Positions 34,716 to 45,197 of a DNA stretch of 64,000 nt are shown here, in pieces. The notes under the pieces were generated by a model. That model had not been told where the DNA came from, did not search any database, and saw only the letters and a program-made list of their open reading frames with translations. The translations under genes and the position numbers were made by a program. The DNA comes from CALMEC01 sp964531025 (lineage in GTDB: Bacteria > Actinomycetota > Thermoleophilia > Miltoncostaeales > Miltoncostaeaceae): assembly GCA_964531025.1 (NCBI GenBank), contig CAZHDY010000002.1, positions 124,001 to 188,000 of the forward strand, given 5' to 3'. Every line of letters begins with the position of its first letter. Position 1 is the stretch's first letter.

Positions 34716-34858
34716 GGCACGTGGAAAGTTTTGTGTCAGACACCAGACTTTCGGGGGTCCTGACACCGACGACGAATTGCCTGCAAATATAGATAAAACC
34801 CGCTTGAGGGTACGGAGCCCGGAAAGTTTTGTGTCAGACACCAGACTTTCCACGTGCC
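34716..34858. repeat. 143-base REP-pair element with terminal inverted repeats
   Basis: Two identical 30-base copies (34723-34752 and 34821-34850), each an imperfect hairpin around GTGTCAGACACC, lie in direct orientation. The whole is bounded by a 14-base perfect inverted repeat, GGCACGTGGAAAGT and ACTTTCCACGTGCC. Between the copies is an AT-rich segment containing CTGCAAATA. It occupies most of the gap between the permease and dnaE2. Confidence 0.85.
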
Positions 34859-34922
34859 ACACGGGGCTTTCCACACGCCACCCGGGAACGGGCGCCCGGT
34901 TGCACGACCGGCCATAGGTAAG

Positions 34923-34936
34923 CGAACATATGTTCG
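34923..34936. promoter_or_regulatory. LexA SOS box abutting the dnaE2 start
   Basis: CGAACATATGTTCG, identical to the box before imuB. Its last base directly precedes the dnaE2 ATG. LexA bound here would block promoter or transcription start completely. Confidence 0.92.
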
Positions 34937-38197
<3,261 letters not shown>

Positions 38198-38365
38198 TCC
38201 GTTGGGCCCAGTCGCCAAATATCCTCGCTATGTGCGCACTTATTCCAAGAAGGTTAGGAGGCGATTCAAGTCCCGCTGATGCGATGCCGATATTGGGCGT
38301 GAAGGCACGGATTCGCCTTCGCGAGTTACTCAAAAGACTTGAGATGTGGACACGGAGGTCCTCAA

Positions 38366-38851
38366 ATGCGCATTGGCACGGTCGCCAAGAACGCTCCCCT
38401 TTTCCTTGCTCTGGTGATCGCTCTCATCGCGATCCTCGCCCCGGTGGCATCGGCGAACCCCCGCACCGATCTGCTTCGCGAGATGAACACGGCGCGCAAG
38501 GCACACGGACTCAAGCCCCTCAAGCTGAACGCCACGCTCACCAAGCCGGCCGTTTCACACAGCCGGTACCTGGCCGACTCCGGCCGGCTCGACCACACCG
38601 GCGCCGACGGACGTCCGTTCTGGGCCCGCTTCTACCAGGCCGGTTACTCCCGTAAGAAGGCCATCGGTGAGAACCTCGGCATGATCGGCGGCTGCACTCC
38701 GGGCGCCGGGAAGATCATGGTCGACATGTGGCTGAAGAGCCCGGGCCACCGCCGTAACCTCCTCTCCAAGGACTTCAAGAACGTCGGTCTCGCGATCACC
38801 TCCGACCGTGACTGCGAGAACACGATCTACGCCACCGCCTTCGGCGGCTGA
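38366..38851 (+). CDS. Secreted CAP/SCP-domain protein
   Basis: A 161-residue exported protein. Residues 1-32 form a signal peptide with a hydrophobic core (LFLALVIALIAILAPVASA). The CAP domain follows: LLREMNTARKAHGLKPLKLN, HSRYLADSGRLDHTGADG, the central IGENLGMIGG, and MVDMWLKSPGHRRNLLSKDFKNVGLAI, all family motifs with their His and Glu residues. The role of bacterial CAP proteins is not established. The ATG has GGAGG ten bases upstream. It is a single-gene unit ending in a terminator. Confidence 0.92.
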   Translation: MRIGTVAKNAPLFLALVIALIAILAPVASANPRTDLLREMNTARKAHGLKPLKLNATLTKPAVSHSRYLADSGRLDHTGADGRPFWARFYQAGYSRKKAIGENLGMIGGCTPGAGKIMVDMWLKSPGHRRNLLSKDFKNVGLAITSDRDCENTIYATAFGG

Positions 38852-38877
38852 TCACTCCCCCATCTCAAGGGTTTCCC

Positions 38878-38913
38878 GTGAGGCCGGTCCCACACCGTGG
38901 GGGCCGGCCTCAC
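38878..38913 (+). terminator. Terminator of the CAP-domain gene
   Basis: Ten-base arms GTGAGGCCGG / CCGGCCTCAC with an inner CCCAC/GTGGG stem, 26 bases after the stop, followed by CACATTT. Confidence 0.8.
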
Positions 38914-39034
38914 CACATTTCGGGGCCGACTCCACGGCCCCATCGGTGCTCGCCACCATCTCGACGCACCGGATCGACGCCCCATCACCGGCGTTCTCTC
39001 GGCCTGCCCGGCCCGACCAAGCCCGAAATGCATC

Positions 39035-39064
39035 GCGGCCCGTCCCCCGAGGGGAACGGGCCGC
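39035..39064 (-). terminator. Terminator of the erpA-like gene
   Basis: Nine-base arms GCGGCCCGT / ACGGGCCGC enclosing a G/C-rich loop, 28 bases after the stop of the minus-strand gene. Confidence 0.75.
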
Positions 39065-39092
39065 AACGGCACCGCGAGTATGGAAGGTGTGA

Positions 39093-39413
39093 CTAAGCCT
39101 GGAAGCTCTTGCCGCACCCGCAGCTCGACGTGGAGTTCGGGTTGTTGATCACGAACCCGGCGCCCTGGAAGCTCTCCTCGTAGTCGAACTCGGCACCCAC
39201 CAGATAGGGAGCGCTGTAGCGGTCGATGATGATCCGAACGCCGTGCTGTTCGAAGACCTCGTCGGTCTCGCCCGGCTGATCGAACGTGAGCTGATACTCG
39301 AATCCGGAGCAACCGCCCGGCACGACCTTCACCCGCAGCCCGTCACCCTGGTCGCCCTCTTCGGCGATGAGGCCCTTGAGCTTGGTACTGGCGTTTTCCG
39401 TGAGCGTCACCAT
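39093..39413 (-). CDS. erpA: A-type iron-sulfur carrier (ErpA/IscA/SufA family)
   Basis: A 106-residue protein that carries Fe-S clusters to target apoproteins. The three ligand cysteines are Cys35 (GGCSGFEYQL), Cys98 and Cys100 (SSCGCGKSFQA). The ATG is placed at MVTLTENASTKLKGL, which matches the family start; in-frame sequence further upstream is not family-like. It is a single gene with its own terminator, next to a siderophore-type ATPase. MtaB and HemW encoded in this window are Fe-S proteins that could depend on such a carrier. Confidence 0.92.
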   Translation of the reverse strand: MVTLTENASTKLKGLIAEEGDQGDGLRVKVVPGGCSGFEYQLTFDQPGETDEVFEQHGVRIIIDRYSAPYLVGAEFDYEESFQGAGFVINNPNSTSSCGCGKSFQA

Positions 39414-39519
39414 CTGAAGAGGTCCCTTCGTCGTCGCGGTGGTCCATGAAGGATAGCGCGACTCCATGCGTACCAGAACCCGCATCGAGCGACGCCTCGG
39501 TGGCCGGCTTGCGGAGAGA

Positions 39520-40365
39520 TCAGCCCTGCGGCACCCGCGCGCGGTCGCCGTCGGGATCGGGAACGATGAGCGGCGTGCCCGACACCGGGTCGTCGATGAC
39601 CTGACAGGTCAGGTCGAAGACCTCCTTGACCCGGTCGGCGGTGAGAATCTCGGACGGAGCGCCCCGTGCGACGATCACGCCGTCACGCATGGCGACCAGG
39701 TGCGACGCGTAGCGGGCCGCCTGGTTGAGGTCGTGCAGGACGGCCACGATCGTGTGGCCCTCGTCACGGTTGAGCCGTCGAAGGAGCTCCATGAGCTCGA
39801 TCTGGTGCGCGATGTCGAGGAAGGTGGTCGGCTCGTCCAGGAGCATGAGGGGCGTCTCCTGCGCCAGCACCATCGCCATCCACACCCGCTGACGCTGCCC
39901 GCCCGACAGCTCGTCCACCGACCGCAGCGCCAGATCACGGGTGTCGGTACGATCGAGGGCCGCGCTCACGGCCGCCTCGTCAGCCGGTGACCACTGGCTG
40001 AGGAGGCTCTGGTACGGGAAGCGACCACGCCCGACGAGGTCGATGACCGAGATGCCCTCCGGCGCGATCGCCGATTGCGGCAGAAGTCCCAGACGACGCG
40101 CGACCTCCTTCGTGCTGCGCGAGTGGATGTCCTCACCGTCGAGGACGACGATGCCCTTGGACGGGCGGAGCAGTCGGCTGAGGGCCCGCAGGAGCGTCGA
40201 CTTCCCGCAGGCGTTGGGCCCGACGATGACGGTGAACGAACCGGGAGGGACGACCAGCGAGAGATCCGTCCCGACGACGCGTTCCGCATACCCGAAGGTG
40301 ATGCCGTTCGCCGACAGTGTCGGATGACCGTTTACCCTCTGCACGTCCTCGCTCGCCAATGTCAC
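39520..40365 (-). CDS. Iron-siderophore/heme-type ABC transporter ATPase (FepC-like)
   Basis: A 281-residue ATPase of the FecCD-associated type: Walker A VGPNACGKST, Q-loop LLPQSAIAPEGISVIDLVGRGRFPYQ (typical of siderophore importers), signature LSGGQRQRVW, and Walker B LMLLDEPTTFLDIAHQ. The GTG start was chosen because a longer reading from 40521 is not family-like and would run through the iron-box-like palindrome. No permease or binding protein lies beside it, so it is an orphan ATPase that must pair with components encoded elsewhere. Confidence 0.88.
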   Translation of the reverse strand: MTLASEDVQRVNGHPTLSANGITFGYAERVVGTDLSLVVPPGSFTVIVGPNACGKSTLLRALSRLLRPSKGIVVLDGEDIHSRSTKEVARRLGLLPQSAIAPEGISVIDLVGRGRFPYQSLLSQWSPADEAAVSAALDRTDTRDLALRSVDELSGGQRQRVWMAMVLAQETPLMLLDEPTTFLDIAHQIELMELLRRLNRDEGHTIVAVLHDLNQAARYASHLVAMRDGVIVARGAPSEILTADRVKEVFDLTCQVIDDPVSGTPLIVPDPDGDRARVPQG

Positions 40366-40504
40366 CCCGCTCGCTTTCGTGTCGACGTGATGCCGGTCCG
40401 GGTGACCCGCACAAGCGCATGTTGCCCGATGAGGCCGTCCGAGACGTCGGTGTCCCGCCAAGACGCCGATGCGGCGCCGGCCGCCGGCTATGGCGATCAC
40501 GCCA

Positions 40505-40518
40505 TTAGGCGTACCTAA
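40505..40518 (-). promoter_or_regulatory. Candidate iron-responsive operator
   Basis: TTAGG-N4-CCTAA lies about 140 bases before the FepC-like ATPase. The half-sites match those of DtxR/IdeR boxes, but the spacing is 4 instead of the usual 9 bases, so this is a tentative call. Confidence 0.35.
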
Positions 40519-40630
40519 CATAGCGTCGTCCCCGGTCGACGGGCCCAGCCCGACGACCGGCCGAGAACGTCCTCAGGCGCCTCGCCGACCATCACATTTC
40601 GCTCGTCCCACGAGGCGCGTGTCCTACCGC

Positions 40631-40741
40631 GTGCCTGGCACCGGGTGCGACATGCCAGGCGCGGACGACCAAATACTCCCTGTAAATAACGAGGTGCGCG
40701 TACCTGGCTGTCGTACCGTGTGCCTGGCACCGGGTGCGACA
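40631..40741. repeat. REP-like pair, GTGCCTGGCACC type
   Basis: Two identical 22-base copies at 40631-40652 and 40720-40741 in direct orientation, 89 bases apart, each with the core GTGCCTGGCAC. Between them is CTGTAAATA (40680-40688) in a more AT-rich stretch. It lies between the ATPase promoter region and the end of the DUF72 gene. Confidence 0.85.
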
Positions 40742-40746
40742 CCCGG

Positions 40747-41637
40747 TCAGGCACCGCCACGCGCACGATCGATCAGCGCACGGAAGCGTTCGGCAGCAAC
40801 CAGCGCATAGTCACGGGCGTTGTTGTTCATCACCACCGCCACCTCCTGGGCACGCCGGGCCATCTCGATCACCGGGTCGATCCACTCCGCGAGTTCGGCC
40901 TCCGAATAGTCGTAGTCGAAGCGTTCGGCCACGGTACGACCCTTCGTCCATGCGTCGGCATTCCTCCCGTGCATGCGCACGTAGGCGAGCCCGGGTGAGG
41001 TGACCTCCACGATGCGGGGCATGATGGAGGCGACGTCGCGGTCCGGTGTGTCGACGCACACCCAGGCCGCGTCCAGCTCGCGAAGGAGCGCGGCCGTCAC
41101 CGCACGCTCCTCGGGAGCCGCCCAGGAGCGGTGGCGGAACTCCACGGCTGTGCGGACCGGCCTGAGACGATCGACGATACGGGCGATCTCGTCGCGCTGT
41201 CGCTCACCGGCGACGACGAACGGGGGCAGCTGCAGGAGGACAGCTCCCAGCTTGTCGCCCAGTGCCCCGCACGCCTCCAGCAGGGTATCGATGGCGGCGT
41301 CGCGCAGCTCGCGGCTGGGTTTGCGGATGCGACCGCGGCGGTCGAGCTCGGCGGGAAGGTTCCGAAGGGGCGCCGGCAGCCGGCCCGGGTCGCTGGGGTG
41401 GCCCGAGATGACCTGGTGCGCCTTCACGTGGAAGCGGAACCCGTCGGGGGTCCGGTCGGCCCAGGCCCCCACGGTCTCCACCGTGGGGAGCGCGTAGAAC
41501 GAGGCGTTCACCTCGACCATCGGAAAGTGGTCGGCGTAGTAGCGCAGCCGTCCCTCGGCGTCGTTCTTCACATCGTCCGGATACCAGCCGGCGCGGATGA
41601 ACTCCGGATCGGTCCAGGACGCCGTCCCGACCCGCAC
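40747..41637 (-). CDS. DUF72 family protein (YecE-like)
   Basis: A 296-residue TIM-barrel protein of the DUF72 family. Motifs include VRVGTASWTDPEF at the N-terminus, HFPMVEVNASFYALPTVETV, FRFHVKAHQVISGHP, and FRHRSWAAPE, plus a C-terminal NNNARDYALVAAERF. Its biochemical role is unknown. I chose the GTG that gives the family-like start with GAGAG six bases upstream; a GTG at 41670 would overlap ccmH by 26 bases. It is the last gene after the CcmG/CcmH pair. Confidence 0.9.
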   Translation of the reverse strand: MRVGTASWTDPEFIRAGWYPDDVKNDAEGRLRYYADHFPMVEVNASFYALPTVETVGAWADRTPDGFRFHVKAHQVISGHPSDPGRLPAPLRNLPAELDRRGRIRKPSRELRDAAIDTLLEACGALGDKLGAVLLQLPPFVVAGERQRDEIARIVDRLRPVRTAVEFRHRSWAAPEERAVTAALLRELDAAWVCVDTPDRDVASIMPRIVEVTSPGLAYVRMHGRNADAWTKGRTVAERFDYDYSEAELAEWIDPVIEMARRAQEVAVVMNNNARDYALVAAERFRALIDRARGGA

Positions 41638-41644
41638 GTCGCTC

Positions 41645-42106
41645 TCAGCGACCGAAATCCCGGAGCTCACGGTCGAGGCGCTCGGCGTCGTCGTCGGACA
41701 GGTCGTCGTCCAGTGCGGCGGAGGATGCCGGCGACGCTCGCCGACGTCGGGTCCATGCGCGGATGAGGACGGGGACGAACACGAGACCCAGTGCCAGCAC
41801 GCCCAGCGGGATCATCCACCCGGCGACGAGGTCGAACCCCTTCTTGGGAGGCGTGGCCAGCACCTGGCGGCCGTAGTCGGCGACGAACTCGTCGATGATC
41901 TGCTGCTTGGTGGCGCCCTCGTCGATGCGCCGTTGGATGCGTTCCTTCATCTGCTGGGCGGAGGGAGCGTCCGAGACGTCGAGCGATGTGCCGCACGTGA
42001 TGCAGCGGAGCTCCTCGGCCACGTCCGTCATCGATACGGCAGTTGCCACAGGGACCATCACCAGGGCGGCGAGCGCCACCAGGAGGACCATCAGCCGCCG
42101 CGTCAT
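41645..42106 (-). CDS. ccmH: Cytochrome c maturation protein CcmH
   Basis: A 153-residue membrane protein that reduces or holds apocytochrome c cysteines outside the membrane. A signal/anchor helix (residues 5-24), the hallmark LRCITCGTSL with Cys35 and Cys38, the helical bundle AQQMKERIQRRIDEGATKQQIIDEFVADYG, and a second membrane helix (about 97-115) are all present. Its ATG overlaps the stop of the TlpA/CcmG-like gene (ATGA). The other ccm genes are not in the window. Confidence 0.93.
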   Translation of the reverse strand: MTRRLMVLLVALAALVMVPVATAVSMTDVAEELRCITCGTSLDVSDAPSAQQMKERIQRRIDEGATKQQIIDEFVADYGRQVLATPPKKGFDLVAGWMIPLGVLALGLVFVPVLIRAWTRRRRASPASSAALDDDLSDDDAERLDRELRDFGR

Positions 42107-42732
42107 GGTGTCTCGGCCAGCACGCGGTCCAGGTGCGCGTTGATCTGCTGTTCGATGGTGTCGTCGATCGCACCGCGGATCGGCAGGAAGCGGATCTGGC
42201 CGTCGGCGTCGATCAGGAAGGTCTCGGGCATCAGGTCCGTCCCGTACTGACGCGCCACCCGATTACCGCCCTCGCGCACGTTGGGGAAGGTGACCGAGTA
42301 CTCACGGATGAACTTCTGCATCTTGTCCGGATCATCGCTGCTGTTCAGCCCCAGCACCACCACCCCGCGATCCTTGTACCGCTTCCAGATGCGATCCAGA
42401 TTGGGCGCCTCGCCCGGGCACGCGTCGCACCAGGAGGCCCACAGGTTGAGGACCACCGGGCGGCCGCGCAGAGAGGACAGCGTGAGTTCGTCGCCGCTGA
42501 TGTCACCGGCCGGATTCGTGAGCTGAAGCGTGAAGTCGGGCGCCTCATAGGGTTTACCCGCCCGTACCGAATCGTCGATGATGCGGCTGGCACCGCTGTC
42601 GCGCAAAAGCCCGATCGCGAGGAACACGATCACGAGGAGGACAGCGGCACCACCGAGGGACGCGCCGATGACGCGACCCCGGGACCACCCCTCGCGTGGG
42701 GCGTCCGGCATTTCGGGGCTCTCGTCGTCCAT
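42103..42732 (-). CDS. Membrane-anchored TlpA/CcmG-type thioredoxin
   Basis: A 209-residue protein with an N-terminal membrane anchor (about residues 21-43) and an external thioredoxin domain. The active site is WCDAC (Trp101, Cys102, Cys105) within LNLWASWCDACPGEAPNL, and the cis-proline loop reads LMPETFLIDADGQI. With the overlapping ccmH it forms the thioreduction arm of cytochrome c maturation. The ATG was preferred to a TTG nine bases earlier. It follows trpC after 63 bases and may have its own promoter. Confidence 0.92.
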   Translation of the reverse strand: MDDESPEMPDAPREGWSRGRVIGASLGGAAVLLVIVFLAIGLLRDSGASRIIDDSVRAGKPYEAPDFTLQLTNPAGDISGDELTLSSLRGRPVVLNLWASWCDACPGEAPNLDRIWKRYKDRGVVVLGLNSSDDPDKMQKFIREYSVTFPNVREGGNRVARQYGTDLMPETFLIDADGQIRFLPIRGAIDDTIEQQINAHLDRVLAETP

Positions 42733-42795
42733 TCGGGGCAATTTAGCCGTGGTACGGCGCGATCGCGCCGGTCATGGGCGCGTCCGGGACATTGA

Positions 42796-43572
42796 TCAGG
42801 TGCCGAGAAGGCTGCGCACGGCGCCCGACATGTCGTCCGAGCCCATGAGCGCCTCACCCACGAGGATGGCGTCGATGCCGGCCTCCTCCAACCGCAGCAC
42901 GTCCTCACGCTGCGAGATGCCGGACTCGGCCACCACGACGGTGCCGGCCGGGATGTCGGACAGGAGCTCGAACACCGTCTCGGTGTCGACGTCCAGCGAC
43001 TTGAGGTTGCGGTTGTTGATCCCGATGATCTCGGCCCCGACGTCCACCGCGGTCTCGACCTCGGAGTCCTCATGTGCCTCGACCAGCACGTCCAGGCCGA
43101 GCGAGTGGGCGTAGGCCAGGAGCTCCGCCAGGCGCTCGGGCTCGAGCGCGGCGACGATGAGGAGCGCGGCGTCCGCACCGGCGTGGCGGGCCTCGACCAG
43201 CTGGTACTCGTCGACGATGAAGTCCTTGCGGAGCAGCGGCAGGCGGGTGGCCGCCCGCGCCGTACGCAGGTCATCCAGCGAGCCGCCGAAGAAGTCCGGC
43301 TCGGTGAGGATGGAGCACGCCGAGGCACCGGCCTCCTGATAGCGGCGCACTGTTTCGGCCACGTCGGCCTCCGGGCGGATGGGACCGCGTGACGGGCTGG
43401 CCCGCTTCATCTCCGCGATGAGCGAGATGCCCGGGGCGATCAGCGCCTCCGAGAAGGGACGGCCGCGTTCCGGCGGTTCCAGCTCGTCGAGGAGCGCGTC
43501 CAGCGGCCGCTCCTTGCGGGCGGCGGCGACGGCCCGACGACGGGCGTCGACGATGTCTTCGAGAAAGCTCAT
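42796..43572 (-). CDS. trpC: Indole-3-glycerol phosphate synthase
   Basis: Converts CdRP to indole-3-glycerol phosphate in tryptophan synthesis. A 258-residue TIM barrel with LIAEMKRASPSRGPIRPEADV (catalytic Lys/Glu region), CSILTEPDFFGGSLDDL, LPLLRKDFIVDEYQLVEA, GINNRNLKSLDVD and VAESGISQREDV. It is the last trp gene of the deoC-hisIE-trpEGDC run, 13 bases after trpD. trpF, trpB and trpA are not in the window. Confidence 0.97.
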   Translation of the reverse strand: MSFLEDIVDARRRAVAAARKERPLDALLDELEPPERGRPFSEALIAPGISLIAEMKRASPSRGPIRPEADVAETVRRYQEAGASACSILTEPDFFGGSLDDLRTARAATRLPLLRKDFIVDEYQLVEARHAGADAALLIVAALEPERLAELLAYAHSLGLDVLVEAHEDSEVETAVDVGAEIIGINNRNLKSLDVDTETVFELLSDIPAGTVVVAESGISQREDVLRLEEAGIDAILVGEALMGSDDMSGAVRSLLGT

Positions 43573-43585
43573 CTAGATCGTGGAA

Positions 43586-44617
43586 TCAATCATCTGAGGC
43601 TGCCAGCCTGGTGGTGAGGTCCGAGAACGCGGCCAGCCGCTCGGCCGCCTGTCCGCTCTCGATGCTCGTGCGAGCGAGATCGTATCCGTCGCCGATGTCG
43701 TCGGCGACCCCCGCGGCGACGAGGCCGGCGGCGGCGTTCAGCGCGACGATGTCGGTGGCGGGTCCCCCGCTGCGGGCCTCGAGGATGCGCCGGATGACGT
43801 CGGCGTTCTCGGAGGGCTCGCCGCCGGCGAGGGCCCCTGGGGCCGGCGGGGCGATTCCGAGGGAGGTGGGATCGAAGCGCCAGCGGCGGATGCCGTCGGG
43901 GGTGATGTCGATCACCTCGCTGGGCGACGACGTGGAGAACTCGTCCAGCCCGTCGTCCGAGGAGACCAGGATGGTGCGCTCGGTGCCGAGGTCCGCAATG
44001 GCGGCCGCGATGCGGTCGAGGTACGAGCGGTCGGCGATGCCGATCACCTGGTGCCGCACCCCGGCGGGGTTGGCGAGGGGTCCGAGGATGTTGAACACCG
44101 TACGGACCGCGAGGGCACGGCGCACCGGGACCACGTGCTTGAAGGCCGGGTGGAACGACGGCGCGAACATGAACCCGATCCCGGTCTCGTCCATGCTGCG
44201 GGCGACACCCTCGGCGGGCAGGTCGACCACTGCTCCCAGCGCCTCGAGGACGTCGGCGCTGCCGCTGCGTGAGGTCGAAGACCGGTTGCCGTGCTTGGCC
44301 ACCACCACGCCGGCCCCGGCGACCACGAACGCGGCCGCGGTTGAGACGTTGAACGTGGATGCGCCACCGCCGGTGCCGCACGTGTCGACGAACACGTCGT
44401 GCTCCACCGTCACCTTGGTGCTGTGGTCACGAACCGCCGACACGAGTCCCGCCAACTCCGACGCCGACTCGCCCTTGGCCCGGAGGCCGATGAGGAACGC
44501 GGCGGTCTGGATGGGGTCGATCTCACCACCCATGATCCGGTTCAGCGCCTCGGCCGCACCCTCGCGCCCCAGATCCTCCTCGTCCAGCAGGCGGTCGATG
44601 ACGTCCGCGATGCTCAT
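43586..44617 (-). CDS. trpD: Anthranilate phosphoribosyltransferase
   Basis: Joins anthranilate and PRPP. A 343-residue protein with the family motifs DTCGTGGGASTFNVSTAAAFV, KHGNRSSTSRSGSADVLEALG, FMFAPSFHPAFKHVVPVRRAL, and FNILGPLANP. The ATG is set where it overlaps the trpG stop (ATGA); a longer reading is out of keeping with the family. It is part of the trp operon. Confidence 0.97.
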   Translation of the reverse strand: MSIADVIDRLLDEEDLGREGAAEALNRIMGGEIDPIQTAAFLIGLRAKGESASELAGLVSAVRDHSTKVTVEHDVFVDTCGTGGGASTFNVSTAAAFVVAGAGVVVAKHGNRSSTSRSGSADVLEALGAVVDLPAEGVARSMDETGIGFMFAPSFHPAFKHVVPVRRALAVRTVFNILGPLANPAGVRHQVIGIADRSYLDRIAAAIADLGTERTILVSSDDGLDEFSTSSPSEVIDITPDGIRRWRFDPTSLGIAPPAPGALAGGEPSENADVIRRILEARSGGPATDIVALNAAAGLVAAGVADDIGDGYDLARTSIESGQAAERLAAFSDLTTRLAASDD

Positions 44618-45186
44618 GCGGTCATCTCCAGGAAGTTCGTGAGCATCGTCTTGCCGGCCGTGGTCAGGATGGACTCCGGATGGAACTGCACGCCCTCGAT
44701 GGGCAGCGTCCGGTGGCGCAGGCCCATGATGACGTCGTCGTCGCACCAGGCGCTGACCTCGAGCGTGTCGGGAACGTCGGTGACGACCAGGGAGTGGTAG
44801 CGGGTGGCGCTCATGGGGTTGTCGATCCCGGCGAACACGGTTCGCCCGTCGTGGCGCACGTCGCTCGTCTTTCCGTGCATGGGTTCGGGTCCCCGCACGA
44901 CCCGCGCGCCGAACGCCTGCCCGATCGCCTGATGGCCCAGGCAGACTCCGAGGATCGGGATCTCACCGGCGAAGGCCTGGATGGCGTCCACGGAGATGCC
45001 GGCCTCGGTCGGCGTCTTGGGGCCGGGCGAGACCACGAGGTGGGTGGGCTTCATCGCGCGCACGGCGGCCACATCGACTGCGTCGTTGCGATGCACGACG
45101 ACCTCGGCCCCGAGCTCCGCGAAGTACTGGAAGAGGTTGTAGGTGAAGCTGTCGTAGTTGTCGATGATGACGACACGCTGGCCCAT
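44614..45186 (-). CDS. trpG: Anthranilate synthase glutamine amidotransferase subunit
   Basis: Supplies ammonia from glutamine to TrpE (and possibly to PabB for folate). A 190-residue class I amidotransferase: IIDNYDSFTYNLFQYFAELGA, the nucleophile Cys in GVCLGHQAIGQAFG, and the His-Glu pair in GVQFHPESILT. It follows trpE after 11 bases and overlaps trpD. Confidence 0.97.
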   Translation of the reverse strand: MGQRVVIIDNYDSFTYNLFQYFAELGAEVVVHRNDAVDVAAVRAMKPTHLVVSPGPKTPTEAGISVDAIQAFAGEIPILGVCLGHQAIGQAFGARVVRGPEPMHGKTSDVRHDGRTVFAGIDNPMSATRYHSLVVTDVPDTLEVSAWCDDDVIMGLRHRTLPIEGVQFHPESILTTAGKTMLTNFLEMTA

Positions 45187-45197
45187 GATCTCCCTCC

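Noticed and set aside
40366..40521. N-terminal extension of the siderophore-type ATPase
   Set aside because: The added residues are His/Arg/Gly-rich, not family-like, and would place coding sequence over the iron-box-like palindrome.
42733..42795. Possible riboswitch or attenuator between trpC and the TlpA-like gene
   Set aside because: Only 63 bases with no convincing hairpin pair or T-tract.
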